Shown: positions 13,293-28,073 of the stretch, piece after piece
How positions within the stretch are numbered: the first letter of the stretch is position 1
Layout: every line of letters begins with the position of its first letter
DNA from: Osmia lignaria lignaria
Lineage: Eukaryota; Arthropoda; Insecta; Hymenoptera; Megachilidae
DNA length: 64,000 nucleotides
Assembly (NCBI RefSeq): GCF_051020975.1
Contig: NC_135043.1
Location: 186,001 to 250,000 of the forward strand
Direction: 5' to 3'
The notes under the pieces: model-generated
What the model saw: only the letters and a program-made list of their open reading frames with translations
What the model was told of the DNA's origin: nothing
The model's database searches: none
Made by a program: the position numbers and the translations under genes

Positions 13293-14467
13293 CATTATGT
13301 CTCATGTAGATATAGTAACAATGACAATGTTATTAAACCTATATTGCATTATATCGAGTAGATATCGAAACAATGACATTGTTATCAAGTGTATATTACA
13401 TTATATCTCATGTAGATGTAGTAATAATGACTTCTATATTAAGTGTATATTGCATTATATCGCATGTAGATATAGTAACAATGACATTGTTTTAAATACA
13501 TATTACATTATATCTCATGTGGATATAGTAACAATGACATCTTCATTAAATGTATAGTACATTATATCTCATGTATATATAGTAACAATGACATTGTTAT
13601 TATATGTACATTCCATTATATCATGTAGATATAGTAACAATGACATTGTTATTAAACGTATATTACATTATATCTCATGTAGATATAGTAACAATGACAA
13701 TGTTATTAAGTGTATATTACATTATATCTCATGTAGATATAGTAATAATGACTTCTATATTAAGTGTATATTGCATTATATCTCATGTAGATATAGTAAT
13801 AATGACTTCTATATTAAGTGTATATTGCATTATATCTCATGTAGATATAGTAACAATGACACTGTTATTAAACGTATGTTACATTATAACTCATGTATAT
13901 ATAGCAACAATGACATTGTTATTATATGTACATTACAGTGTATCTCATGTATGTATAGTTACAATGACATTGTTATTAAATGTATATTATATTATATCCC
14001 ATGGAGATATACTAATAATGACATTGATATTAAATATATATTACATCTCTGATGTAGATATAGTAACAACTGTATTGCTATTAAATGTATATTACATTAT
14101 ATCTCATGTATATATAGTAACGATGACAGTGTTATTACATGTATATTCCATTATATCATGGAGATTTAGTAACAATGACATTGTTATAAATATATATTCC
14201 ATTATATCTCATGTGGATATAGTAACAATGACATCGTCATTAAATGTATAGTACATTATATCTCATGTATGTATAGTAACAATGACATTGTTATTATATG
14301 TACATTCCATCAAATCATGTAGATATAGTAACAATGACATTGTTATTAAATATATGTTACATTATATCTTATGCGGATATAGCAACAATGACATCTTCAT
14401 TAAATGTATAGTACATTATATCTCATGTATATATAGTAACAATGACATTGTTATTATATGTACATTC
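13293..14467 (+). repeat. E unit (1,175 bp)
   Basis: Complete 22-mer. A at 13889 (ATTATAACTCATG) is private to this copy. The matching site in the copy at 29773 is the usual T. Confidence 0.9.
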
Positions 14468-15369
14468 CATTATATCATGTAGATATAGTAACAATGACAT
14501 TGTTATTAAATATATATTACATTATATCTCACGTAGATATAGTAACAATGACAATGTTATTAAACCTATATTGCATAATATCGAGTAGATATCGAAACAA
14601 TGACATTGTCATCAGGTGTATATTACATTATATCTCATGTAGATATAGTAATAGTGACTTCTATATTAAGTGTATATTGCATTATATCTCATGTAGATAT
14701 AGTAACAATGACATTGTTATTAAACGTATGTTACAATATATCTCATGTATATATAGCAACAACGACATTGTTATTATATGTACATTACAGTATATCTCAT
14801 GTAGATATAGTAATAATGTCTTCTATATTAAGTGTACATTGCATTATATCGCATGTATATATAGTAACAATGACATTGTTTTAAATACATATTACATTAT
14901 ATCTCATGTGGATATAGTAACAATGACACCTTCATTAAATGTATAGTACATTATATCTCTATATATCGTAACAATGACAGTGTTATTACATGTATATTCC
15001 ATTATATCACGTAGATATAGAAACAATGACATGGTTATTAAACCTATCTTGCATTATGTCGAGTAAATATCGTAACAATGACATTGCTATATAGTGTATA
15101 TTACATTATATCTCATGTAGATATAGTAACAAGTGTATTGCTATTAATTGTATTTTACATTATATCTCATGTATATATAGTAACAATGTCATTGTTATTA
15201 AGGGTATATAACATTATATCGAGTAGATATAGTAACAAGTGTGTTGCTACTAAATGTATATTACATTATATTTCATGTATATATAGTAACAATGACAGTG
15301 TTGTTACATGTATATTCCATTTTATCATGTAGATTTAGTAACAATGACATTGTTATTATATGTACATTC
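14468..15369 (+). repeat. A unit (902 bp), haplotype a3
   Basis: Complete 17-mer after E. It has TAATAGTGAC in monomer 4 and ATTAATTGTATTTTA at the end of monomer 13. Confidence 0.9.
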
Positions 15370-15845
15370 CATTATATCATGTAGATATAGTAACAATGAC
15401 AATGTTATTATATGTACATTACAGTGTATCTCATGTATGTATAGTTACAATGACATTGTTATTAAATGTATATTATATTATATCCCATGGAGATATACTA
15501 ATAATGACATTGATATTAAATATATATTACATCTCTGATGTAGATATAGTAACAACTGTATTGCTATTAAATGTATATTACATTATATCTCATGTATATA
15601 TAGTAACGATGACAGTGTTATTACATGTATATTCCATTATATCATGGAGATTTAGTAACAATGACATTGTTTTAAATATATATTCCATTATATGTCATGT
15701 GGATATAGTAACAATGACATCTTCATTAAATGTATAGTACATTATATCTCATGTATATATAGTAACAATGACATTGTTATTATATGTACATTCCATTATA
15801 TCATGTACGTATAGTAACAATGACATTGTTATGAAATATATATTA
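15370..15845 (+). repeat. B unit (476 bp), haplotype b1
   Basis: Nine monomers. C at 15808 (GTACGTATAG in monomer i) is shared only with 32288, exactly 16,480 bp away. Confidence 0.9.
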
Positions 15846-16701
15846 CATTATGTCTCATGTAGATATAGTAACAATGACAATGTTATTAAACCTATATTGC
15901 ATTATATCGAGTAGATATCGAAACAATGACATTGTTATCAAGTGTATATTACATTATATCTCATGTAGATGTAGTAATAATGACTTCTATATTAAGTGTA
16001 TATTGCATTATATCGCATGTAGATATAGTAACAATGACATTGTTTTAAATACATATTACATTATATCTCATGTGGATATAGTAACAATGACATCTTCATT
16101 AAATGTATAGTACATTATATCTCATGTATATATAGTAACAATGACATTGTTATTATATGTACATTCCATTATATCATGTAGATATAGTAACAATGACATT
16201 GTTATTAAACGTATATTACATTATATCTCATGTAGACATAGTAACAATGACAATGTTATTAAGTGTACATTACAGTATATCTCATGTAGATATAGTAATA
16301 ATGTCTTCTATATTAAGTGTACATTGCATTATATCGCATGTATATATAGTAACAATGACATTGTTTTAAATACATATTACATTATATCTCATGTAGATAT
16401 AGTAATAATGACTTCTATATTAAGTGTATATTGCATTATATCTCATGTGGATATAGTAACAATGACACCTTCATTAAATGTATAGTACATTATATCTCAT
16501 GTATATATAGTAACAATGACATTGTTATTATATGTACATTCCATCAAATCATGTAGATATAGTAACAATGACATTGTTATTAAATATATATTACATTATA
16601 TCTTATGCGGATATAGCAACAATGACATCTTCATTAAATGTATAGTACATTATATCTCATGTATATATAGTAACAATGACATTGTTATTATATGTACATT
16701 C
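15846..16701 (+). repeat. C unit (856 bp)
   Basis: Complete 16-mer. C at 16468 (GACACCTTC where C units usually have GACATCTTC) is shared only with the C at 32326. Confidence 0.9.
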
Positions 16702-17603
16702 CATTATATCATGTAGATATAGTAACAATGACATTGTTATTAAATATATATTACATTATATCTCACGTAGATATAGTAACAATGACAATGTTATTAAACC
16801 TATATTGCATAATATCGAGTAGATATCGAAACAATGACATTGTCATCATGTGTATATTACATTATATCTCATGTAGATATAGTAATAGTGACTTCTATAT
16901 TAAGTGTATATTGCATTATATCTCATGTAGATATAGTAACAATGACATTGTTATTAAACGTATGTTACAATATATCTCATGTATATATAGCAACAACGAC
17001 ATTGTTATTATATGTACATTACAGTATATCTCATGTAGATATAGTAATAATGTCTTCTATATTAAGTGTACATTGCATTATATCGCATGTATATATAGTA
17101 ACAATGACATTGTTTTAAATACATATTACATTATATCTCATGTGGATATAGTAACAATGACACCTTCATTAAATGTATAGTACATTATATCTCTATATAT
17201 CGTAACAATGACAGTGTTATTACATGTATATTCCATTATATCACGTAGATATAGAAACAATGACATGGTTATTAAACCTATCTTGCATTATGTCGAGTAA
17301 ATATCGTAACAATGACATTGCTATATAGTGTATATTACATTATATCTCATGTAGATATAGTAACAAGTGTATTGCTATTAAATGTATATTACATTATATC
17401 TCATGTATATATAGTAACAATGTCATTGTTATTAAGGGTATATAACATTATATCGAGTAGATATAGTAACAAGTGTGTTGCTACTAAATGTATATTACAT
17501 TATATTTCATGTATATATAGTAACAATGACAGTGTTGTTACATGTATATTCCATTTTATCATGTAGATTTAGTAACAATGACATTGTTATTATATGTACA
17601 TTC
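16702..17603 (+). repeat. A unit (902 bp), haplotype a1
   Basis: Complete 17-mer after C, same haplotype as 1230 and 9420. Confidence 0.9.
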
Positions 17604-18399
17604 CATTATATCATGTAGATATAGTAACAATGACATTGTTATTAAATATATATTACATTATATCTCACGTAGATATAGTAACAATGACAATGTTATTAAA
17701 CCTATATTGCATAATATCGAGTAGATATCGAAACAATGACATTGTCACCAGGTGTATATTACATTATATCTCATGTAGATATAGTAATAGTGACTTCTAT
17801 ATTAAGTGTGTATTGCATTATATCTCATGTAGATATAGTAACAATGACATTGTTATTAAACGTATGTTACAATATATCTCATGTATATATAGCAACAACG
17901 ACATTGTTATTATATGTACATTACAGTATATCTCATGTAGATATAGTAATAATGTCTTCTATATTAAGTGTACATTGCATTATATCGCATGTATATATAG
18001 TAACAATGACATTGTTTTAAATACATATTACATTATATCTCATGTGGATATAGTAACAATGACACCTTCATTAAATGTATAGTACATTATACCTCTATAT
18101 ATCGTAACAATGACAGTGTTATTACATGTATATTCCATTATATCACGTAGATATAGAAACAATGACATGGTTATTAAACCTATCTTGCATTATGTCGAGT
18201 AAATATCGTAACAATGACATTGCTATATAGTGTATATTACATTATATCTCATGTAGATATAGTAACAAGTGTATTGCTATTAAATGTATTTTACATTATA
18301 TCTCATGTATATATAGTAACAATGACAGTGTTGTTACATGTATATTCCATTTTATCATGTAGATTTAGTAACAATGACATTGTTATTATATGTACATTC
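17604..18399 (+). repeat. AΔ unit (796 bp), haplotype a2
   Basis: 106-bp deletion form. G at 17810 (GTGTGTATTG) is shared with 34290 in a full-length a2 unit. The G variant therefore lies on both deleted and undeleted backgrounds, and the switch between them lies downstream of this base. Confidence 0.9.
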
Positions 18400-18875
18400 C
18401 ATTATATCATGTAGATATAGTAACAATGACAATGTTATTATATGTACATTACAGTGTATCTCATGTATGTATAGTTACAATGACATTGTTATTAAATGTA
18501 TATTATATTATATCCCATGGAGATATACTAATAATGACATTGATATTAAATATATATTACATCTCTGATGTAGATATAGTAACAACTGTATTGCTATTAA
18601 ATGTATATTACATTATATCTCATGTATATATAGTAACGATGACAGTGTTATTACATGTATATTCCATTATATCATGGAGATTTAGTAACAATGACATTGT
18701 TTTAAATATATATTCCATTATATCTCATGTGGATATAGTAACAATGACATCTTCATTAAATGTATAGTACATTATATCTCATGTATATATAGTAACAATG
18801 ACATTGTTATTATATGTACATTCCATTATATCATGTAGGTATAGTAACAATGACATTGTTATGAAATATATATTA
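18400..18875 (+). repeat. B unit (476 bp), haplotype b2
   Basis: Nine monomers a-i, following AΔ. Confidence 0.9.
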
Positions 18876-20156
18876 CATTATGTCTCATGTAGATATAGTA
18901 ACAATGACAATGTTATTAAACCTATATTGCATTATATCGAGTAGATATCGAAACAATGACATTGTTATCAAGTGTATATTACATTATATCTCATGTAGAT
19001 GTAGTAATAATGACTTCTATATTAAGTGTATATTGCATTATATCGAGTAGATATCGAAACAATGACATTGTTATCAAGTGTATATTACATTATATCTCAT
19101 GTAGATGTAGTAATAATGACTTCTATATTAAGTGTATATTGCATTATATCGCATGTAGATATAGTAACAATGACATTGTTTTAAATACATATTACATTAT
19201 ATCTCATGTGGATATAGTAACAATGACATCTTCATTAAATGTATAGTACATTATATCTCATGTATATATAGTAACAATGACATTGTTATTATATGTACAT
19301 TCCATTATATCATGTAGATATAGTAACAATGACATTGTTATTAAACGTATATTACATTATATCTCATGTAGATATAGTAACAATGACAATGTTATTAAGT
19401 GTATATTACATTATATCTCATGTAGATATAGTAATAATGACTTCTATATTAAGTGTATATTGCATTATATCTCATGTAGATATAGTAATAATGACTTCTA
19501 TATTAAGTGTATATTGCATTATATCTCATGTAGATATAGTAACAATGACACTGTTATTAAACGTATGTTACATTATATCTCATGTATATATAGCAACAAT
19601 GACATTGTTATTATATGTACATTACAGTGTATCTCATGTATGTATAGTTACAATGACATTGTTATTAAATGTATATTATATTATATCCCATGGAGATATA
19701 CTAATAATGACATTGATATTAAATATATATTACATCTCTGATGTAGATATAGTAACAACTGTATTGCTATTAAATGTATATTACATTATATCTCATGTAT
19801 ATATAGTAACGATGACAGTGTTATTACATGTATATTCCATTATATCATGGAGATTTAGTAACAATGACATTGTTATAAATATATATTCCATTATATCTCA
19901 TGTGGATATAGTAACAATGACATCGTCATTAAATGTATAGTACATTATATCTCATGTATGTATAGTAACAATGACATTGTTATTATATGTACATTCCATC
20001 AAATCATGTAGATATAGTAACAATGACATTGTTATTAAATATATGTTACATTATATCTTATGCGGATATAGCAACAATGACATCTTCATTAAATGTATAG
20101 TACATTATATCTCATGTATATATAGTAACAATGACATTGTTATTATATGTACATTC
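18876..20156 (+). repeat. E+ unit, E with a duplicated monomer pair (1,281 bp)
   Basis: E unit of 24 monomers. Monomers 2-3 (106 bp) occur twice in a row. The rest matches the E at 3404, so the offset to that copy changes from 15,472 to 15,578 across the insertion. Confidence 0.9.
18930..19141 (+). repeat. Local tandem duplication of a monomer pair (2 x 106 bp)
   Basis: 18930-19035 and 19036-19141 are the same two monomers: ATATCGAG type (52 bp) then TAATAATGACTTC type (54 bp). This dimer expansion is seen nowhere else in the window. Confidence 0.9.
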
Positions 20157-21058
20157 CATTATATCATGTAGATATAGTAACAATGACATTGTTATTAAAT
20201 ATATATTACATTATATCTCACGTAGATATAGTAACAATGACAATGTTATTAAACCTATATTGCATAATATCGAGTAGATATCGAAACAATGACATTGTCA
20301 TCAGGTGTATATTACATTATATCTCATGTAGATATAGTAATACTGACTTCTATATTAAGTGTATATTGCATTATATCTCATGTAGATATAGTAACAATGA
20401 CATTGTTATTAAACGTATGTTACAATATATCTCATGTATATATAGCAACAACGACATTGTTATTATATGTACATTACAGTATATCTCATGTAGATATAGT
20501 AATAATGTCTTCTATATTAAGTGTACATTGCATTATATCGCATGTATATATAGTAACAATGACATTGTTTTAAATACATATTACATTATATCTCATGTGG
20601 ATATAGTAACAATGACACCTTCATTAAATGTATAGTACATTATATCTCTATATATCGTAACAATGACAGTGTTATTACATGTATATTCCATTATATCACG
20701 TAGATATAGAAACAATGACATGGTTATTAAACCTATCTTGCATTATGTCGAGTAAATATCGTAACAATGACATTGCTATATAGTGTATATTACATTATAT
20801 CTCATGTAGATATAGTAACAAGTGTATTGCTATTAATTGTATTTTACATTATATCTCATGTATATATAGTAACAATGTCATTGTTATTAAGGGTATATAA
20901 CATTATATCGAGTAGATATAGTAACAAGTGTGTTGCTACTAAATGTATATTACATTATATTTCATGTATATATAGTAACAATGACAGTGTTGTTACATGT
21001 ATATTCCATTTTATCATGTAGATTTAGTAACAATGACATTGTTATTATATGTACATTC
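20157..21058 (+). repeat. A unit (902 bp), haplotype a3
   Basis: Complete 17-mer with TAATACTGAC in monomer 4, shared only with the A at 4579, and ATTAATTGTATTTTA at the end of monomer 13. Confidence 0.9.
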
Positions 21059-21534
21059 CATTATATCATGTAGATATAGTAACAATGACAATGTTATTAT
21101 ATGTACATTACAGTGTATCTCATGTATGTATAGTTACAATGACATTGTTATTAAATGTATATTATATTATATCCCATGGAGATATACTAATAATGACATT
21201 GATATTAAATATATATTACATCTCTGATGTAGATATAGTAACAACTGTATTGCTATTAAATGTATATTACATTATATCTCATGTATATATAGTAACGATG
21301 ACAGTGTTATTACATGTATATTCCATTATATCATGGAGATTTAGTAACAATGACATTGTTTTAAATATATATTCCATTATATGTCATGTGGATATAGTAA
21401 CAATGACATCTTCATTAAATGTATAGTACATTATATCTCATGTATATATAGTAACAATGACATTGTTATTATATGTACATTCCATTATATCATGTAGGTA
21501 TAGTAACAATGACATTGTTATGAAATATATATTA
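21059..21534 (+). repeat. B unit (476 bp), haplotype b1
   Basis: Nine monomers. TATGTCATGTGG in monomer g. Confidence 0.9.
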
Positions 21535-22390
21535 CATTATGTCTCATGTAGATATAGTAACAATGACAATGTTATTAAACCTATATTGCATTATATCGAG
21601 TAGATATCGAAACAATGACATTGTTATCAAGTGTATATTACATTATATCTCATGTAGATGTAGTAATAATGACTTCTATATTAAGTGTATATTGCATTAT
21701 ATCGCATGTAGATATAGTAACAATGACATTGTTTTAAATACATATTACATTATATCTCATGTGGATATAGTAACAATGACATCTTCATTAAATGTATAGT
21801 ACATTATATCTCATGTATATATAGTAACAATGACATTGTTATTATATGTACATTCCATTATATCATGTAGATATAGTAACAATGACATTGTTATTAAACG
21901 TATATTACATTATATCTCATGTAGACATAGTAACAATGACAATGTTATTAAGTGTACATTACAGTATATCTCATGTAGATATAGTAATAATGTCTTCTAT
22001 ATTAAGTGTACATTGCATTATATCGCATGTATATATAGTAACAATGACATTGTTTTAAATACATATTACATTATATCTCATGTAGATATAGTAATAATGA
22101 CTTCTATATTAAGTGTATATTGCATTATATCTCATGTGGATATAGTAACAATGACATCTTCATTAAATGTATAGTACATTATATCTCATGTATATATAGT
22201 AACAATGACATTGTTATTATATGTACATTCCATCAAATCATGTAGATATAGTAACAATGACATTGTTATTAAATATATATTACATTATATCTTATGCGGA
22301 TATAGCAACAATGACATCTTCATTAAATGTATAGTACATTATATCTCATGTATATATAGTAACAATGACATTGTTATTATATGTACATTC
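21535..22390 (+). repeat. C unit (856 bp)
   Basis: Complete 16-mer with GTAGACATAG, matching the C at 5957 at offset 15,578. Confidence 0.9.
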
Positions 22391-23292
22391 CATTATATCA
22401 TGTAGATATAGTAACAATGACATTGTTATTAAATATATATTACATTATATCTCACGTAGATATAGTAACAATGACAATGTTATTAAACCTATATTGCATA
22501 ATATCGAGTAGATATCGAAACAATGACATTGTCATCATGTGTATATTACATTATATCTCATGTAGATATAGTAATAGTGACTTCTATATTAAGTGTATAT
22601 TGCATTATATCTCATGTAGATATAGTAACAATGACATTGTTATTAAACGTATGTTACAATATATCTCATGTATATATAGCAACAACGACATTGTTATTAT
22701 ATGTACATTACAGTATATCTCATGTAGATATAGTAATAATGTCTTCTATATTAAGTGTACATTGCATTATATCGCATGTATATATAGTAACAATGACATT
22801 GTTTTAAATACATATTACATTATATCTCATGTGGATATAGTAACAATGACACCTTCATTAAATGTATAGTACATTATATCTCTATATATCGTAACAATGA
22901 CAGTGTTATTACATGTATATTCCATTATATCACGTAGATATAGAAACAATGACATGGTTATTAAACCTATCTTGCATTATGTCGAGTAAATATCGTAACA
23001 ATGACATTGCTATATAGTGTATATTACATTATATCTCATGTAGATATAGTAACAAGTGTATTGCTATTAAATGTATATTACATTATATCTCATGTATATA
23101 TAGTAACAATGTCATTGTTATTAAGGGTATATAACATTATATCGAGTAGATATAGTAACAAGTGTGTTGCTACTAAATGTATATTACATTATATTTCATG
23201 TATATATAGTAACAATGACAGTGTTGTTACATGTATATTCCATTTTATCATGTAGATTTAGTAACAATGACATTGTTATTATATGTACATTC
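22391..23292 (+). repeat. A unit (902 bp), haplotype a1
   Basis: Complete 17-mer. This copy has no counterpart in super-unit 1: the offset changes from 15,578 to 16,480 across it, a difference of exactly 902. Confidence 0.9.
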
Positions 23293-24194
23293 CATTATAT
23301 CATGTAGATATAGTAACAATGACATTGTTATTAAATATATATTACATTATATCTCACGTAGATATAGTAACAATGACAATGTTATTAAACCTATATTGCA
23401 TAATATCGAGTAGATATCGAAACAATGACATTGTCACCAGGTGTATATTACATTATATCTCATGTAGATATAGTAATAGTGACTTCTATATTAAGTGTAT
23501 ATTGCATTATATCTCATGTAGATATAGTAACAATGACATTGTTATTAAACGTATGTTACAATATATCTCATGTATATATAGCAACAACGACATTGTTATT
23601 ATATGTACATTACAGTATATCTCATGTAGATATAGTAATAATGTCTTCTATATTAAGTGTACATTGCATTATATCGCATGTATATATAGTAACAATGACA
23701 TTGTTTTAAATACATATTACATTATATCTCATGTGGATATAGTAACAATGACACCTTCATTAAATGTATAGTACATTATACCTCTATATATCGTAACAAT
23801 GACAGTGTTATTACATGTATATTCCATTATATCACGTAGATATAGAAACAATGACATGGTTATTAAACCTATCTTGCATTATGTCGAGTAAATATCGTAA
23901 CAATGACATTGCTATATAGTGTATATTACATTATATCTCATGTAGATATAGTAACAAGTGTATTGCTATTAAATGTATTTTACATTATATCTCATGTATA
24001 TATAGTAACAATGTCATTGTTATTAAGGGTATATAACATTATATCGAGTAGATATAGTAACAAGTGTGTTGCTACTAAATGTATATTACATTATATTTCA
24101 TGTATATATAGTAACAATGACAGTGTTGTTACATGTATATTCCATTTTATCATGTAGATTTAGTAACAATGACATTGTTATTATATGTACATTC
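23293..24194 (+). repeat. A unit (902 bp), haplotype a2
   Basis: Complete 17-mer with the linked a2 markers. It is the counterpart of the A at 6813 at offset 16,480. Confidence 0.9.
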
Positions 24195-24670
24195 CATTAT
24201 ATCATGTAGATATAGTAACAATGACAATGTTATTATATGTACATTACAGTGTATCTCATGTATGTATAGTTACAATGACATTGTTATTAAATGTATATTA
24301 TATTATATCCCATGGAGATATACTAATAATGACATTGATATTAAATATATATTACATCTCTGATGTAGATATAGTAACAACTGTATTGCTATTAAATGTA
24401 TATTACATTATATCTCATGTATATATAGTAACGATGACAGTGTTATTACATGTATATTCCATTATATCATGGAGATTTAGTAACAATGACATTGTTTTAA
24501 ATATATATTCCATTATATCTCATGTGGATATAGTAACAATGACATCTTCATTAAATGTATAGTACATTATATCTCATGTATATATAGTAACAATGACATT
24601 GTTATTATATGTACATTCCATTATATCATGTAGGCATAGTAACAATGACATTGTTATGAAATATATATTA
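24195..24670 (+). repeat. B unit (476 bp), haplotype b2
   Basis: Nine monomers. C at 24635 (GTAGGCATAG) as at 8155 and 35426. Confidence 0.9.
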
Positions 24671-25043
24671 CATTATGTCTCATGTAGATATAGTAACAAT
24701 GACAATGTTATTAAACCTATATTGCATTATATCGAGTAGATATCGAAACAATGACATTGTTATCAAGTGTATATTACATTATATCTCATGTAGATGTAGT
24801 AATAATGACTTCTATATTAAGTGTATATTGCATTATATCGCATGTAGATATAGTAACAATGACATTGTTTTAAATACATATTACATTATATCTCATGTGG
24901 ATATAGTAACAATGACATCTTCATTAAATGTATAGTACATTATATCTCATGTATATATAGTAACAATGACATTGTTATTATATGTACATTCCATTATATC
25001 ATGTAGGTATAGTAACAATGACATTGTTATGAAATATATATTA
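24671..25043 (+). repeat. G unit (373 bp)
   Basis: Third G unit, opening super-unit 3. Confidence 0.9.
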
Positions 25044-25899
25044 CATTATGTCTCATGTAGATATAGTAACAATGACAATGTTATTAAACCTATATTGCAT
25101 TATATCGAGTAGATATCGAAACAATGACATTGTTATCAAGTGTATATTACATTATATCTCATGTAGATGTAGTAATAATGACTTCTATATTAAGTGTATA
25201 TTGCATTATATCGCATGTAGATATAGTAACAATGACATTGTTTTAAATACATGTTACATTATATCTCATGTGGATATAGTAACAATGACATCTTCATTAA
25301 ATGTATAGTACATTATATCTCATGTATATATAGTAACAATGACATTGTTATTATATGTACATTCCATTATATCATGTAGATATAGTAACAATGACATTGT
25401 TATTAAACGTATATTACATTATATCTCATGTAGACATAGTAACAATGACAATGTTATTAAGTGTACATTACAGTATATCTCATGTAGATATAGTAATAAT
25501 GTCTTCTATATTAAGTGTACATTGCATTATATCGCATGTATATATAGTAACAATGACATTGTTTTAAATACATATTACATTATATCTCATGTAGATATAG
25601 TAATAATGACTTCTATATTAAGTGTATATTGCATTATATCTCATGTGGATATAGTAACAATGACATCTTCATTAAATGTATAGTACATTATATCTCATGT
25701 ATATATAGTAACAATGACATTGTTATTATATGTACATTCCATCAAATCATGTAGATATAGTAACAATGACATTGTTATTAAATATATATTACATTATATC
25801 TTATGCGGATATAGCAACAATGACATCTTCATTAAATGTATAGTACATTATATCTCATGTATATATAGTAACAATGACATTGTTATTATATGTACATTC
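25044..25899 (+). repeat. C unit (856 bp)
   Basis: Complete 16-mer with G at 25253, the post-G variant. Confidence 0.9.
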
Positions 25900-26801
25900 C
25901 ATTATATCATGTAGATATAGTAACAATGACATTGTTATTAAATATATATTACATTATATCTCACGTAGATATAGTAACAATGACAATGTTATTAAACCTA
26001 TATTGCATAATATCGAGTAGATATCGAAACAATGACATTGTCATCATGTGTATATTACATTATATCTCATGTAGATATAGTAATAGTGACTTCTATATTA
26101 AGTGTATATTGCATTATATCTCATGTAGATATAGTAACAATGACATTGTTATTAAACGTATGTTACAATATATCTCATGTATATATAGCAACAACGACAT
26201 TGTTATTATATGTACATTACAGTATATCTCATGTAGATATAGTAATAATGTCTTCTATATTAAGTGTACATTGCATTATATCGCATGTATATATAGTAAC
26301 AATGACATTGTTTTAAATACATATTACATTATATCTCATGTGGATATAGTAACAATGACACCTTCATTAAATGTATAGTACATTATATCTCTATATATCG
26401 TAACAATGACAGTGTTATTACATGTATATTCCATTATATCACGTAGATATAGAAACAATGACATGGTTATTAAACCTATCTTGCATTATGTCGAGTAAAT
26501 ATCGTAACAATGACATTGCTATATAGTGTATATTACATTATATCTCATGTAGATATAGTAACAAGTGTATTGCTATTAAATGTATATTACATTATATCTC
26601 ATGTATATATAGTAACAATGTCATTGTTATTAAGGGTATATAACATTATATCGAGTAGATATAGTAACAAGTGTGTTGCTACTAAATGTATATTACATTA
26701 TATTTCATGTATATATAGTAACAATGACAGTGTTGTTACATGTATATTCCATTTTATCATGTAGATTTAGTAACAATGACATTGTTATTATATGTACATT
26801 C
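25900..26801 (+). repeat. A unit (902 bp), haplotype a1
   Basis: Complete 17-mer after C. Confidence 0.9.
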
Positions 26802-27597
26802 CATTATATCATGTAGATATAGTAACAATGACATTGTTATTAAATATATATTACATTATATCTCACGTAGATATAGTAACAATGACAATGTTATTAAACC
26901 TATATTGCATAATATCGAGTAGATATCGAAACAATGACATTGTCACCAGGTGTATATTACATTATATCTCATGTAGATATAGTAATAGTGACTTCTATAT
27001 TAAGTGTATACTGCATTATATCTCATGTAGATATAGTAACAATGACATTGTTATTAAACGTATATTACAATATATCTCATGTATATATAGCAACAACGAC
27101 ATTGTTATTATATGTACATTACAGTATATCTCATGTAGATATAGTAATAATGTCTTCTATATTAAGTGTACATTGCATTATATCGCATGTATATATAGTA
27201 ACAATGACATTGTTTTAAATACATATTACATTATATCTCATGTGGATATAGTAACAATGACACCTTCATTAAATGTATAGTACATTATACCTCTATATAT
27301 CGTAACAATGACAGTGTTATTACATGTATATTCCATTATATCACGTAGATATAGAAACAATGACATGGTTATTAAACCTATCTTGCATTATGTCGAGTAA
27401 ATATCGTAACAATGACATTGCTATATAGTGTATATTACATTATATCTCATGTAGATATAGTAACAAGTGTATTGCTATTAAATGTATTTTACATTATATC
27501 TCATGTATATATAGTAACAATGACAGTGTTGTTACATGTATATTCCATTTTATCATGTAGATTTAGTAACAATGACATTGTTATTATATGTACATTC
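26802..27597 (+). repeat. AΔ unit (796 bp), haplotype a2
   Basis: 106-bp deletion form. It shares AACGTATATTACAAT and C at 27011 with the copy at 10322. Confidence 0.9.
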
Positions 27598-28073
27598 CAT
27601 TATATCATGTAGATATAGTAACAATGACAATGTTATTATATGTACATTACAGTGTATCTCATGTATGTATAGTTACAATGACATTGTTATTAAATGTATA
27701 TTATATTATATCCCATGGAGATATACTAATAATGACATTGATATTAAATATATATTACATCTCTGATGTAGATATAGTAACAACTGTATTGCTATTAAAT
27801 GTATATTACATTATATCTCATGTATATATAGTAACGATGACAGTGTTATTACATGTATATTCCATTATATCATGGAGATTTAGTAACAATGACATTGTTT
27901 TAAATATATATTCCATTATATCTCATGTGGATATAGTAACAATGACATCTTCATTAAATGTATAGTACATTATATCTCATGTATATATAGTAACAATGAC
28001 ATTGTTATTATATGTACATTCCATTATATCATGCAGGTATAGTAACAATGACATTGTTATGAAATATATATTA
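27598..28073 (+). repeat. B unit (476 bp), haplotype b2
   Basis: Nine monomers. C at 28034 (ATGCAGGTATAG) is private to this copy. The partner at 11554 has T. Confidence 0.9.

Larger units (their letters stand above)
8191..24670 (+). repeat. G-led super-unit 2 (16,480 bp), longest form
   Basis: Order: G C A AΔ B F D E A B C A AΔ B E+ A B C A A B. The first part, to about 18.2 kb, recurs at +16,480 bp with shared rare bases such as C at 15808/32288, C at 16468/32948 and G at 17810/34290. Only a few differences were noticed by eye, for example at 13889 and 28034. Confidence 0.88.
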
